The notes under the pieces are model-generated. The model ran no database searches. It saw nothing but the letters and a program-made list of their open reading frames with translations, and was not told the origin of the DNA. Position numbers and translations under genes: made by a program. From positions 415,780,557-415,844,556 of the forward strand of contig CM077115.1 in NCBI GenBank assembly GCA_039619475.1: a stretch of 64,000 nucleotides of DNA. The letters run 5' to 3'. Positions 45,991 through 58,573 of the stretch are shown piece after piece; within the stretch, counting starts at the first letter, position 1, and the number at the start of each line of letters is the position of its first letter. The DNA comes from Icerya purchasi. Its lineage: Eukaryota > Arthropoda > Insecta > Hemiptera > Monophlebidae.

Positions 45991-47030
45991 AAAAATAGAT
46001 TATAACCCTTTTTCACTCTTAAAATTCCGAAGATATAAAAAAATGGAACAACCTTCGTAAATATTATAATATGGTAAACCTATTTATTACGAAGATAGTT
46101 ATTTTTTAAAAACAATTTTCAACCACTTTTCACCACTTAAAGTTCAATTTCTCAAAAAAATCTTTCTCAATTGATATTTTCGGTATGTGGTGTGTTCCAA
46201 TGGAATTTCTGATAACCAATGCAAATGGTTTCGGCTGAGGCATAATCATTATTTTATGCCAAAAACGGGGTGAATCCTGTGATATAATTAAACTTTAGAG
46301 TACTTGAAACAAATCGTGTATACTTTTGGTATACTGTATAAAGAATATTAAGACAAAACTATAATTTTATAACCCGTTTCTACGGGAAATACAACGGTTA
46401 ATGTATTTTTTTTGAAAATGGTCCTTTATCCCTTTCCACATCTTCAAGTTCAAATTTTCAAAAAAGCGTTCTTACTTGACATCATCAGTAATATATACAC
46501 TGTATTCACATTGATAATCACGATTCGTTTAGATTGCAGCGTGATTTTTGGTCTTCTCAAAAATAGGATTCTGCTCTTTTCCCGCCTTAAAATTATTAGG
46601 ATTTAAAAAAAATTTCGTAGACTATATAAGGAATTTTTGCGCGGAATTATAATTCGGTGAACCCATTTGCACCAAAAATATTACAGTTTTTGTATTTTTC
46701 GGAAAACGGTTTTTAACCCCTTTTCACTCCTTAAAGTTCGAATTTTGAAAAAAACGTTCTTATTGTTCATCGTGAGTACATAAATAATGTTCATGTAAAA
46801 TTGCAATTATCTGGTGTAAATGATTTCGAGTGTAGCGTGATTATTAGTTTTTTAAGAACGATTTTCTGACTTTTCCCTCTTTATTCACTCCTAAAAAATT
46901 TGAATTTTTTAATGTATTTTTATATGGCATCAGTATATAGTACCGTTATATTACGTGCCAATTTTCAGCTTCATAGACCTAGCAGTTGCAACGATATGTT
47001 AATAATTGCTGTGACTTTCAAATTTTTCCA
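45991..47030 (+). repeat. Degenerate tandem repeat block
   Basis: Four or five diverged units repeat the order: a tttt...ccctttt-cac-tt-aa-gttc-aatttt-aaaaaa-cgttctta core, then a spacer with catcagtaatat-like sequence. Cores lie near 46005, 46110, 46425, 46715 and 46870. Units of this wording occur as noncoding repeats in many insect genomes. No protein coding is evident. Confidence 0.5.
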
Positions 47031-47048
47031 GATTTTCGCTTTTATATA

Positions 47049-47963
47049 GGGTGTCCAGTGGGAAAGTTCAAATTTCAAATTTGAATTACGCGGTAATGGT
47101 TCACGCGAGGAAGTGGAAAGGGGTCTCAATCGACCCGTCCGGCGTGCGGGTTTAGTAGTTACGAGGGAACTTTGGACCGGAGCGCACCGTACTTTTGCTA
47201 TCGAAGCTTATTTTAAGAATGGTGATTCGTACGCAGTTGCCCTTCGAAAATGTTGTTCGCGCTACAATATTCGCCGACCCAAAGGTGCCCTAAATGTTAA
47301 CCTTTTAAAACAATGGATAAAGAAGTTTCGTGAAACAGGTTCTGCTAATAATCAACTCATCCCTGGCCCCGCGCCTATTGTATCAACATAAAGAAAATGT
47401 GCGTCGAGTAAGTGATTCGGCCCTTTCAAATCCGCGGCGTTCTTTTCGGAATCACTCGGTTGCTGTTTTGGGTATCTCTAAGTCAACAGTTCATGTTTTA
47501 ATCAGGAAAACAATGTTTTTTCATCCCTACAAAATCCAATTGGTGCAAGCTTTGAAAGAAAGTGATTACGTTCTACGGAAATCTTGTGCTGAAAGGATGT
47601 TGGAAATTTTTCCTACGCAGGGCAGACTCAATAACATTGTTTTCAGTGATGAGGCCTAATTTCACCTAGAAGCTAACGTAAACAGGCAAAACTGGAGATA
47701 TTGGGCATCAATGAACCCCAAGAGAGAAGCATCGGCGACAGTAGTGCGAACAAAATTTTCTAAGGACAACTGCGTACGAATCACCATTCTTGAAATAAGC
47801 TTCGATAGCAAAAGCACGATGATGCACTCCGGTCCAACGCTTCCTCGTAACTGCTAAACCCGCACGACGGACGCTTCGATTGAGACCCCTCCCCACTTCC
47901 TCACGTAAACCATTGCCGCGTTATTTAAATTTGAAATTTGAACTTCCCCACTGGAGGACACCC
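47049..47963. mobile_element. Fold-back deletion derivative of a mariner-like element
   Basis: Both ends are copies of the same 5' end: gggtgtccagtgggaaagtt at 47049 and the inverse of about 47740-47963, arms of about 215 bp. Each arm includes the start of the transposase (GLNRPVRRAG and, from the minus strand, GLNRSVRRAG). The natural 3' half is missing. The arms differ at several sites, so this is not recent. A clean TA duplication is not visible at the right end. Confidence 0.7.
47113..47735 (+). pseudogene. Mariner-like transposase, N-terminal part
   Basis: From 47113: RTFAIEAYFKNGDSYAVALRK and LLKQWIKKFRETGSANN, the DUF4817-type helix-turn-helix, then after a shift near 47385 VRRVSDSALSNPRRSFRNHS, LGISKSTVHVLIRK and FSDEAXFHLEANVNRQNWRY (first catalytic D at about 47648, stop codon just after). 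The sequence ends at NPKREASATV where the inverted copy begins, so the other two catalytic acids are lost. Confidence 0.7.
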
Positions 47964-48179
47964 ATCGATATATAGTATTTTCTAACGGCGTCAATGAAGC
48001 TTCAAACAAGTTTCTGACCAACGCAGAAAAAAAAAGGAAAAGAAAAAAATGTAAATGTATTCAAATTGGTGGAAAAAATTTAGACACTAACCTTATTGTT
48101 CAAATTAATCAAATGAAACGAATGGCCGGGAAATACAAGAAACATAATCTAATCAGATGGGAAATACTGTTTGCGTGAT

Positions 48180-48510
48180 TTAATTTACGCGCTTATATAT
48201 GGCTTACGGAATGTAAAATAGGGTAAAAAACGAAACAAAAGTGCTTCATTGGCTGATATAATATCATAAGATGAGGCGAAAAGTAAGATGTCATCAACAA
48301 CGAATAAAGACGAAGAATTTAGAGAAAGAGAAGCGCCACACTGATAGTGTATACGTTGAAAAGAGAAGGGCCGAGTTAGGAACCTTGGGGAAGACCTCGA
48401 AAAACCGTCCTTGAAGTTTCAAAAGGAGTAGAGAGGTAGATAAACGATTCAGCGTGACATTGATTATAAAGCAAGTGAACTGCATTGGAACGTTAATTGT
48501 TGTCATCTTA
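48180..48510 (-). mobile_element. Decayed RNase H LINE fragment (reverse transcriptase)
   Basis: On the minus strand: INVPMQFTCFIINVTLNRL, FFEVFPKVPNSALLFSTYT, and in another frame VVDDILLFASSYDIISANEA. This aligns word for word with the LINE at 58574-61174 (INLPVKLISLTINLMINRI ... FADDILLFSSSYD), with the active site changed to V-D-D. Confidence 0.6.
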
Positions 48511-51015
48511 TCTTTTATATACTATGTTTGAATAGTGAATTTAAATTCGTATAACGTAAATATAACCTCCAGTAACTGCATCGTTGGACTATTATTTAAT
48601 TATTTATTTATTTTATTTGTAAAATAATTACTTTCATCGGATAAAAAAATATTTAAGTTTAACACGCGAAAAAAATTCCATAGGATTATAAAAATCTTAC
48701 GTTAGATTTCTGCAAACACCGAATTATTGTAACCCATTTAAACCTAAGAGCAACTTGAGATTTTGTAATGAGATAGCTAATTAATTACCAGGCAAATCGT
48801 AAATTTTATGAAAAAGAAATAACAAAAACGTTCAGAACGGATGTCTCCCATCGTTTGCTCCTTTTCCTGGAAAATTTTGCCCCTAAGAAAGAGCGATCGA
48901 GATACTATTAAAATTTAATAGGATAACAAAAAAATGACGAGGACAAACCAACAGATAAGGGAAAAGTGAAGATATGTATAAAAAACGCGACAAAAAATAG
49001 GGGAAGGACGAAAGTTCTGCTAACGCATTCACGGAAGAGCCGGGAATATCAAAAAAAAAAAAAAAAAGATATCGTAAAGATCTATTGTTACTTAAAAAAA
49101 AGAAAACAACGAAATAAACAAAGATAAGTTAAGGATTAATTCCTGCGAAAAAGGTTGAATATAAATACACTCAAAGGAAACGAATGCCGAAAAGTGAATC
49201 AATGAAACTATTTACATAGTGATAAAGTATTACTAATCGGAATTTTCTTGCGTAGAAATCAAAGAAAATATTAGCTGGAGTCAAAAATTTCGTTTCTTCA
49301 TTGCCATCTTTATAGTCGAACATTCTAGAATCTAGGAAAGGGGGCAAACAAAATGCAGATTACGTAGTTGTATACATTACATATTGCAATGAAATATGAC
49401 TTAATAAGTTGAGTGACCAGATGATGAGAGCCAGGTGCAGAAGGAACAAAAGGTACGAATTTGGCCGACTCGTTTCTAATAAAATTTAATTAATTCGAAA
49501 AAAAAACTAAATGTTCTCATAGCTTCGGCATTCGGCTTTTGTCACTACAACTAAAAAATTCGCTCGACATAAAAATGAAATAAAATAATATTTAATGCTT
49601 CAGTTAATTCAGCATAATTTAAATTTATGACGCAAAAAGCAATGAAGGCCAGAAACCAGAACCTGAGTGCGAAGATGCTCTAATTAATACAATGTGGCAG
49701 GGTTTCCATGCACAACGCCAACAGATCGTCGTTTTCAGGTTAGGTTTACAACTGGGAGTGATTCGAATCCGGAACAAGAGGACTTCGAAGTAGAGGTAGA
49801 AAAATGAGAATAAAGAAGTGAGACTTCAGTGATCGACAAGTTAAACACAGATTAGAATGCTAAAGTGAGAGAATAGAGAAATAATAATGGGAAATGTTAA
49901 TATAACTAATGAAAAAAGTGATCGCGACGAAAAAAAATAATGAAAAGTGATTGGCGGAATAATTTTACTTAAAATTATCGTAATAAGGGAAGAAAAAGAT
50001 TAACCGCATCGGAATGTTTATAGAGTACGGTACCATTCGCCAACAGGCAAACACAGAGATTAACTTAGTAATGAAAGTCGGGACAAAAACATCGAACTTG
50101 TTGCAAGGGGAGTTAGGTGTAGAGTTACCGAATTAAACGTTTGTTTAATTTCGTGCCCCTAAATGCAGTTTCGTTAAAATGTTAGGCAATAGAACGAAAG
50201 AAAAGAGAATATCTTTCAGCAATAGGGGAATAAAGCTTTGGGTTTATGAAAAAAGATTAAGAATAGTGTAAAACTGTTATGAAGACAAGAAAGAATGTTT
50301 GCTATTTCATATTGGAAGATTTGCAAGAAGTTGTAAAAAAGAAAGAAATAATAACCGAAATGTAAATATTGAGACAGTACTACTTAAACGATATTAAATA
50401 AACCACCCCAGTTTTAAAACCACTACGAAATATGAACGAATTGAATAAAATAGTATGTGAAAATATCTTTTACGCAAACAATTCGGAGAGATATGAAATG
50501 AAATGGAAGAATGGTCATCAAATTTGGCGAGGATAATAACAAAGAAACTGATGAGAAAAAATGTTGAAAATGTAGAAACAATAAACTCCGGATTCTGCCA
50601 AAATGTACTTTTAGAAAATCAGTAAAATGAAAACAGAAAATTTATTAATAAATGGCTACCTTCACTGAGAAGGAAATGTCTTCAATTTACACACCTTCAT
50701 ACTATTTTAGATTTACATCAAACTTTTTCAAAAATCCCCTTCTTGATTTTTTTAAAGTCGCAACTTTCACCATGCATCTCCATCAAATCAACGTTTAATA
50801 TATATATATATATATATATTTTTTTTTTTTCATGAATGAAATGACGCCGTCGACTTCGTTACAGCAAATCAAATCAAAAATCAAACGAGAAATTGTAAAA
50901 TACACAGAGATGATCGTGAAATAATATTCACTCAACTTCTAAATATAATATAACCTCCGCGTGTATAGTGCAATCATGAACGGTAAAGTTATGCGGTTTA
51001 ACTTGTCAAATTATT
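48511..51015. other. Purine-rich, gene-poor DNA
   Basis: Plus strand is markedly A+G-rich. The minus strand is therefore pyrimidine-rich like the LINE family at 58574, and this may hold more decayed LINE sequence, but I could not align any part convincingly. A (TA)n tract lies at 50798-50819. Confidence 0.4.
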
Positions 51016-51475
51016 AAATGATGTTACCACTCTTATGGGATTTCAACTTTGCACGAATGTAGCGCCTAAACGAGACATCGCAGACCCCGAGTTTAAATCT
51101 ACGAAATGTTCTCCTGTTCTTTGGCTACAAAATCGTGCAAATCGCATTTCGATCGGTTGCGCGTAACTCGAGTACTGGCGGCGTAAAGAACACGCGTAGC
51201 GGTAGTAGTGAAACCAGCTATGTATGACAAAGTTGGGTTAGGTCCGCCTACTGTTGGCTTCTTCGTCTGCTCGTTATTCAAGGTTTAAGCACACGTTTAT
51301 TTTCGATTACTTTTCGGTGTAACTGCAATTCGAACTTTTCGTTTTGCTGTCTGTGACGGATATTTCTATTCCGATGCGTCTATGTGTAGTTTAACTGTAA
51401 ACTGATAATGCGGATTTTGTTAACTTTTTCGTGAAATGTCCGATATTTACGTGCGTATAGCGTTTAAATTTTGAA

Positions 51476-51862
51476 ATGTTAAGTAATAACAAGCATCATT
51501 GCACCTCCTATCGTTTATGTTTAAGAAGTTTGCAGAAAAGTTGTAGTCCAGTAAAAATTGTAAAGCGACGAGCAGAAAGATACTCGTTAGAAGAACGCAG
51601 ATTCATCGCGTCTCAGATGTTTTCCAGAAAACCAACTCAGGTACGCGATAATTTCCGCAAAGAGTTTAAAAAAGCACCTCCAGGACGTTTAACCATTAGA
51701 CGTATATTCGTAAAGGTTGAAGAAACCGGCTCAGTGGCTAATAATATCGCCTCAGTATCCGGCCGAAAACGAAGCAGTCGTAATGAAAACAATATCGCCG
51801 CAGTAAGAAAGTCATGGAAGGCCGGTTTCTTCAAACTTTGCGAATATACGTCTAATGGTTAA
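51476..51862 (+). pseudogene. Mariner-like transposase N-terminus (left arm into spacer)
   Basis: Frame from 51476 reads ERYSLEERRFIASQMF (about 51568), KPTQVRDNFRKEFKKAPPG, IRRIFVKVEETGSVANN and SGRKRSSRNENNIAAVR, the N-terminal DUF4817 helix-turn-helix and linker. It then runs into the inverted copy (KAGFFKLCEYTSNG) and stops at 51862. No catalytic domain is encoded. Confidence 0.7.
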
Positions 51863-52075
51863 ACGTCCTGGAGGTGCTTTTTTAAACTCTTTGCGGAAAT
51901 TATCGCGTACCTGAGTTGGTTTTCTGGAAAACATCTGAGACGCGATGAATCTGCGTTCTTCTAACGAGTATCTTTCTGCTCGTCGCTTTACAATTTTTAC
52001 TGGACTACAACTTTTCTGCAAACTTCTTAAACATAAACGATAGGAGGTGCAATGATGCTTGTTATTACTTAACAT
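51812..52075 (-). pseudogene. Mariner-like transposase N-terminus (right arm)
   Basis: The mirror copy of the same N-terminal region, identical over 78 codons and then V to A and V to F at IRRIFAKFEETG. It stops right after, in the spacer. Confidence 0.7.
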
Positions 52076-52549
52076 TTCAAAATTTAAACGCTATACGCAC
52101 GTAAATATCGGACATTTCACGAAAAAGTTAACAAAATCCGCATTATCAGTTTACAGTTAAACTACACATAGACGCATCGGAATAGAAATATCCGTCACAG
52201 ACAGCAAAACGAAAAGTTCGAATTGCAGTTACACCGAAAAGTAATCGAAAATAAACGTGTGCTTAAACCTTGAATAACGAGCAGACGAAGAAGCCAACAG
52301 TAGGCGGACCTAACCCAACTTTGTCATACATAGCTGGTTTCACTACTACCGCTACGCGTGTTCTTTACGCCGCCAGTACTCGAGTTACGCGCAACCGATC
52401 GAAATGCGATTTGCACGATTTTGTAGCCAAAGAACAGGAGAACATTTCGTAGATTTAAACTCGGGGTCTGCGATGTCTCGTTTAGGCGCTACATTCGTGC
52501 AAAGTTGAAATCCCATAAGAGTGGTAACATCATTTTGAAACACCCGGTA

Positions 52550-52985
52550 TATTATTACAAAGTCATAACAATAATCAATATTAAATACTATAAATCATTG
52601 CTATGATCATAGCTAGTGACGTTACTGCCAGAAGCTTAAAAAGTTGCATACAATAGGTTAATAGTGCGCGGTAATTGTAAGTAGTTCTCCGAAGTAGGTC
52701 ATTGGGGTGTACGCGTTTTAGCCGTCGTTGAGTTGTGTTATTGATCAGTGAGACAGCGAGGGAATTGATGTATCCCGTCGAGCGATCATAATATCGGCTA
52801 CCGTGGACCTTTATTTCCTCATTTAATGTGGCTATTTGTAGATCCCTTTTTATGATGCTGTTCAAACCATAGTACATCGCATAGACGTTGAAGAGAGTTA
52901 TTGTGAAACTCCTGAACTTGATTAAGGTTAGAGTTGACTGTCGTGCCTCTTAACTGAATACCTTATCTCCAGGAAGAAACAACGA
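52550..52985 (-). mobile_element. Jockey LINE C-terminus and 3' end
   Basis: Minus-strand frames: GIQLRGTTVNSNLNQVQEF (about 52950), then YYGLNSIIKRDLQIATLNEE, YINSLAVSLINNT and RRLKRVHPNDLLRR to a stop inside 52640-52690. This is the extreme C-terminal block of Jockey ORF2, with a frameshift. The mariner palindrome appears to have inserted at its 3' side. Confidence 0.65.
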
Positions 52986-53785
52986 CTTATTTGTAGATTA
53001 ATAGTTTGTTTTTAAGTCGGAGTTTACTTTTTGGGCGAAAAAAGCAATCAAGTTTTTTCATTTTATATCGACAATACAAATGATTCCTAAAGTATACACA
53101 ATGGACAGTCAACTTATCACTTAATAACTATGGTTCGCACACTGATATTACATATGGTTCTTGTAAACAGTCGCCTCAATTTAGAGATCAATAAAACGCA
53201 TTGTATTAAAAATAAATTATTACAAAATAAACTCAATTAGCTTCACTAATAATAAGAATTAGCAACAAAATTGCAAAGATATGATTAACTTGGTGTCGTG
53301 AAGTTCGCAAAAACGTTAATGACATGTCTACGTCAACCGTACCACTCATAAAAGGATTTGAAAAATGTGCTTCTCAGTAGTTTCTAATCAGCATGTAATC
53401 AGTTATCAAATGTAGTGATATTTAATCATCATGTTTATGGTTTATTTATTATCGCCGTTCCACGGACGTCACATCACCAAGTTCGAACTGTTATCTACAA
53501 AAACCTCTTATAAATTTTTTTGGAGTTATAATGTTTTTATGATATTTTTAATCTCTCTTTATATTTATGTAATATTTATCTAACGTATAAACCATTATTA
53601 ATTTACTATGTAGCACGTTAATTTTTATTTTTGTAGTAAAAATAGAGTGATTATGTCATGTTTCAAAGTATGTTAGGTATGGTAATTCTCATTTCAAAAT
53701 TAAATATTACATATAATATTAGAATCTACTGATTCTTATGCAAAATTATTTCACGAACAAGACGACGAATTTTTATTAATGAACA
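52986..53785. other. AT-rich DNA, nothing recognised
   Basis: Only short frames are present. Confidence 0.6.
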
Positions 53786-53792
53786 CGATACT

Positions 53793-55680
53793 TTTTTTTT
53801 GTTTTTTTTTTTTTTTAAAGGTTTGTGTGAGGGTTTCCACGTGCCGTGTTTAACTACTGGGGCTATTACAGCACATGGAGCCTACTTAAGGGGATTAAAC
53901 GCGATAGTACAGATCGCGACTCCGCATTAAAGCTAATACAGCTGCGACCGCGAACGGAGCATTTGACAGTATCTTAAAACTAGAGGAAGTGGTAAAGTGA
54001 ATGGATCGTGGTACTACAAATGAGGAACATTCGAGAAGTAGGTGATAGGTAGATGGGGCGCTCGATTGATTACAAAAGGGGCAGACATTTGGGGGTACTT
54101 GGCTCGTGAATATGTAGCTGTGCGAGAGGGTTGTATGTTCTATTCGGAGACGATTCAGGACAGAAAAATCTCTGCGGGAAACTCCGTCTGTGGGCCACCA
54201 AGGCTCCGTGATTGTTTTCATGCTTCGGAGAAACGTACTTGAAAATCTCCATTCCTGTTGCCATTCTTCTCCAGTTTGCGGCATAAACAAATGAGCCAAT
54301 GTAGGGGGAAGAAGGAGGTTGTATGGTATTGAAGAGAACAATGTCGCCTGAGCTGCTCGATTGACACGCTCATTGCCTGGAGTCCTAACATGAGCCGGCA
54401 CCCATAGGAAAGACACTTCAGAGTTTAAATGTGATAACCTGTATAATAGGTAATGGACCTTCCTTATCAAAGGGTTGTTGGATTTAATTTCTGAGATGAG
54501 TTGAAGGGAGTTTAGAGAGTCAGTTATGAATAGGGCCTTTTGGGACTGGGGGTTGCTACTGGTGTAGTGTTGGATGTAAAAAACCGTGGCGTATATTTCA
54601 GCGTCCAGTGCTGTACAGAAATCGTGCAGTCTAAGTGACTCTGCTGCCCCTGAGACTTCGAAGGAGCATGCCGCCGGTGACTGACAACCTATTGCCTTCG
54701 CTCCATCTGTGTAGAGACATGCATAGTTTGTGTAGCTCGCTATGAAATTTTTTGCTATTTGTGCTACGTTGCTTTGTTAAATTTTGTTAGCGATATGTTG
54801 ATGTTTGTGATTGGCTGACTCCAAGGTGGTGCGGTTGCCGCGAAGTCCGGCAGAGTTTTTGGGATTGAAGAGATTTGGAAACGACGCATAACCGAAAAAA
54901 GTTCAGGCACTGGGTCATTCCCAAACCTCATATTATGAGATATGGTAGCCAGCTCGAGTGTCGGGGTTTTGGTACTACTAAGGAGGGTGCTCAATTCTTT
55001 AAAGTTATAGTACTTCCTATAGTAGGACAGCGGAGGACAACCTGCCAGTCCATACAAACTTACAACCGGTGAAGAGGGATCAGCAGAAAGGATAGACCGG
55101 AGGGTCGCAGAATGTATAGGATCTAAGGATCTTAGCACACTTTTAGCGGCTGAGAAGTACACCTGGCACCCGTAATTGATTCGCGAAAGGATAATTGATC
55201 TGTAAATTGTAAGGAGTAATTTTGGGTTTATATTGTACTTGTAATTTGATAGATATTTCAGGATAGACAAGGATTTTAGGCATTTGGTTTTGAGCTCAGC
55301 TATGTGAGAGCGCCAGGAAAGCTTTTTTATCGAATATTAGGCCTAGAAACTTGACTGACGGACGATTTGGGATAGGAAAACCATTTAGACTCCGGAATAC
55401 GCTGGGAAGTGGGTTTTGGCGTCCTCTGTGGAAATCAACACATATTGCTTTTGTTAAGGAGGAGTTCAGACCGTTATCATTGCGCACCACTTTTGTAATT
55501 TTTCGATGGATTTTTGAAGGATATTTTTTGAGCGTTTATAGGATGTTTGGATGATATGGATATATTTAGGTCATCAACGTAGAGCCGGGACGGCAAGGCA
55601 GTCAGTTATGTCATTGATATAATGTATGAACAAGGTTGCGCTTAAAGCAGAGCCTTGTGGTACGCCATTTTCCAACAACG
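53793..55680 (-). mobile_element. RNase H-containing LINE (I-like), minus strand, 5'-truncated
   Basis: Flanked by cgatact (53786-53792 and 55681-55687), with the poly(A) complement at 53793-53816. It is a relative of the element at 17559-21176, sharing LYVDDLNIS against LYIDDLNIS at the active site. Confidence 0.8.
53895..55678 (-). pseudogene. LINE ORF2: end of reverse transcriptase, RNase H, C-terminus
   Basis: From 55678: LENGVPQGSALSATLFIHY, after a shift RLYVDDLNISISS, then KFLGLIFDKK, another shift, YLSNYKYNINPKLLL, ILSRINYGCQVYFSAAK and LDPIHSATLRSIL. RNase H: LYTDGAKAIGC (about 54710), ALDAEIYATVF, FITDSLNSLQ and TPGNERVNRAAQ, where the fourth acid is N instead of D. C-terminus: RLRIEHTTLSHSYIF and CPFCNQSSAPSTYHLLLEC, stop at 53895. 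At least three frameshifts make it a pseudogene. Confidence 0.8.
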
Positions 55681-55687
55681 CGATACT

Positions 55688-56879
55688 GATTAAAAGCAGA
55701 CGAATATATTCTACGAGTGAAGAGAATATTGATTCCACTTATTTAAAAAAAGCAAAGATTATATCAATGATGAAAATAAAAAATATTTTTACTTTCGAAA
55801 TAGATTTAAATGGTCTGCTAATGGCTCTTGCGGAATCCAGCACCCCGCAAGGTTCAATAGCTCACCACCAAGCCACCGTTGAACCTTTTCCCTTCAAAAC
55901 ATCATCCAAACTTAAGGAGCAGGTCTTGAAAAACATCAAAAACCCTTTTAATGGATTTGAAAGATTAAAAAAAATCACCCTAAGTGTTATTTCAGTTCCT
56001 ATGTCTTTTTTGTAATGAATTTTACCGAGGATACGGACGGTCTACTACGCTTATTATCAAATTATAAATGTAGACAATTTTAAAAAATGACCGTTAACAT
56101 TCGGTTACTATACTTTTTTGTTACACAAACGACATATACATTCAACAATTTATAAAAATATAATATATTACATAATCTAGATTGTATAAATGTTAAAAAA
56201 CATTAAAAAATGAACCATTTAAAACAATAAATATAATAAATAGTCCGACCGGTTCTATTGAAACTGAAACAGTAGACATTTCAAAATTGATATTTACAAT
56301 TTTTGAGACTCCACCGGGGTACTTCTCGCAGTGGTGTAATCGAAATATTCGGATATAATTAACGTAACCTTCATCGGGAGAAGAAGAGCAAGTATAACTC
56401 GAACCACATTCGTTTCTTCATGTATACTTTCTAAATTAGCGTGAATAGTGTAAATCTGAGCAAATTATTTTAAAAAATTCCATCCGTAAAAAAAAAACTT
56501 CTGTTCTCTCAGAATTTCTTTTAGTCTCAGAACAAATTAACGATTTATCTTCTATTCCATCTTCTATCAAAAGAAAGCTCATTCCATCGCGCATTATAAA
56601 TCCTTCATCTTCAAGAAGTATTAGATTTTACGGATATTTGAGTTCAGTCTGTATTCCACATGTGTTCGGTTTTTATTACGATTTAGCGAATTCTTTAAAG
56701 TCACGTAATTATAGCATTCGCACGGAAAACTCAGATCTTTTTAATCTCCTCATTAAATATTTGCGGTATTGTCATATTTAGGTATTGGCAAGTGCGCTTC
56801 TTCGCTCGGAATATTGCTTTTTCTACATCTACAGCTGTTTCATTCGGAACACCGAAGCTCTGTTGTTTACGGTTAAAAT
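55688..56879. other. Intergenic DNA with one unassigned reading frame
   Basis: An open stretch at about 55760-56015 on the plus strand reads FEIDLNGLLMALAESSTPQG and VLKNIKNPFNGFERLKKI. I do not recognise it. It could be a piece of a LINE ORF1 or chance. Nothing else is supportable up to 56880. Confidence 0.3.
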
Positions 56880-57308
56880 GCAGGCGAATAATGCATACAA
56901 CAGCAAAGCCGAAGTGAAGGAACCATCAATTGGAAGGAAGACTAGGTTGGATAAACGAATGAAATAAATAAAATTATTAAAAGAACCGTACGCATTCAAC
57001 CAAAATCTAAAATGGAAATTCTTACATAACGGTAGAAGAGGTTAAAAGATGAGACTTTTTTTAAGAAGAAGCAGCAATCCGAATCAAAGAATCGACCGTT
57101 TCATTACCGAAGATGCCAGAATAGGAATTCAAAGCAAGTTAATACGAATTGCATGCAGAGAAGAAAGCATATGAATGAGTAAATATAAAACCGCAGAAGT
57201 GATCAGGAAGGAGAAAAAAGAAAGTTTGAAGGACCGAAAAAAAAAAATAATACTTAATGATAAAGTGGAAAGAAGACAATCAGAAGAAATAAAGATAACG
57301 GAACATTA
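56880..57308 (-). mobile_element. RNase H LINE fragment (end of RNase H and connector)
   Basis: Minus-strand words GNETVDSLIRIAASS (RNase H end, about 57090), KNFHFRFWLNAYGSFNNF (about 57020) and VVCIIRLHFN match the LINE at 58574-61174 (GNEMADALAQVAVRS, KKLHFRFWSDVYPSSFTNN, SSIVRLRFN). Frameshifted and truncated at both ends. Confidence 0.55.
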
Positions 57309-57311
57309 AAT

Positions 57312-58115
57312 AGCCTCTTCCTTTTTTTACTTTTTGGCACGTCAACCAGGGACCTTTACCAAGGAACAATTAGAATAGGAAGGAATCAATTATATCTCGA
57401 TCCGATTAGATATTGTTAGTAGGAAGGGGCAAATAATGGGGACAGAGTGTGGGTCGAAGTAAAAGACAAGATATAAGAAAAGGAATACAAAGGAGGAAGA
57501 CCAAGTCTCAGCAAACTGAAATACATAGTAGAATGCTTAGCAGAAAGAGACGAACACTTAATAAACAGACGATCAGCATCGCCAACAGGCGCTTCGTTTG
57601 AGTGAAGAAGACGGAGCCGAAATGAACGAAAAATTCAATCAGGAGGAAGGTTTAATAGAGTATGACTTAAAAATGTAGGCGAATAATGGAGACAACAACA
57701 GAACGACGAAGTGAAGGAAACAAAAAGAACTACGGATTTGGCAGAGAGCAATTGCTAGAAAATAGCCATCAACTTGGTCGTAAATATGGAACGGAACGAA
57801 GGGAAACGAAAAGATTCGGAAAGATTAAAATTTGTTGGAATGAAAGAAAGCAACAACTCCAATAGGCCTCCTCGAACTATCAGTGAAATCGGTTACACGA
57901 GAAGGAAAAAGGTAATCTAAAAGATAAGATAACAATTTGACTAGAAACTCCAATTGCTGGAAATTGAAAGATAGAAATGGATGATAGTAAAGAATCCAAG
58001 CAGAAGATAGCAGGAAAGCGCTGGCCTAAATAAGATCTGTGAATAGACTGGGATGGCGTATTAGATACCGAAAGAACTGGTGAAATTGAGGATTTAAGAG
58101 CACTAGGTAAAAGAA
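57312..58115 (-). mobile_element. RNase H LINE 3' part with internal deletion
   Basis: Minus-strand words in order: FTDSSRRPIGVVAFFHSN (RNase H start, about 57880), SESFRFPSFRSIFTTKLMAI, then a jump to VVVSIIRLHF, HADRLFIKCSSLSAKHS (about 57560), LLRLGLPPLYSFSYL and a stop, then a tail with gttgacgtgcc and a short A run ending near 57316. It is the family of 58574-61174, with most of the RNase H deleted. Confidence 0.6.
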
Positions 58116-58209
58116 TTTTGAATTACATCTAATATGTTAAATATTAACTGTTTTAATTTAATACCATAATTATAGTTCAGTAAAACTGTAATTAATCTGT
58201 GAATATATA

Positions 58210-58306
58210 ATTATATTAAGTAAATTAAACATACCAATAGAACAATTACTTAATTTTTATTATATACTCGACGCGTTTCGAAGATAAAGCTTCATGATCA
58301 CGGGAG
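58210..58306. mobile_element. Penelope-like terminal fragment
   Basis: The stretch aacaattacttaattttt ... cgacgcgtttcgaagataaagc recurs, slightly diverged, at 62866-62944. On the minus strand it ends with cttcgaaacgcgtcg, wording typical of the terminal repeats of Penelope-like elements that carry hammerhead-type motifs. No coding sequence is attached. Confidence 0.4.
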
Positions 58307-58573
58307 TTATTATAATATATAAATTGAATAAAGATTACTGAATATAAAAAATAACGGATAAAAGTCGATTATTGCACAATTAGATATAAATTATGAAAAG
58401 TGACTAATAAAATAAAATTAAAATATTTAAAAGTTTAAAAAATTTTTAAAAAGTTTTAAAAAATCTTTTTTTAAGCAATGTTTACATAAAAATATAATGT
58501 AACTAGAATGTGTTTATATGTTTATATTTTATAACTATTTTCAAATATTTTACCAATTTAAGAAAAAAATTAT

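Larger units (their letters stand above)
51016..52549. mobile_element. Mariner-like palindrome with almost identical 714-bp arms
   Basis: Bases 51016-51729 and 51822-52535 are inverse complements with no indel (coordinate sums 103551 throughout) and only two differences noticed, around a 92-nt spacer. The right end continues for 14 bp into gaaacacccggta, a mariner-type terminus next to TA; the left counterpart is missing. Each arm holds the 5' part of a DUF4817-type mariner element. The 3' half of the transposase is absent. Confidence 0.85.

Noticed and set aside
45991..47030. Tandem gene fragments
   Set aside because: Repeat cores do not stay in one frame and have frequent stops.
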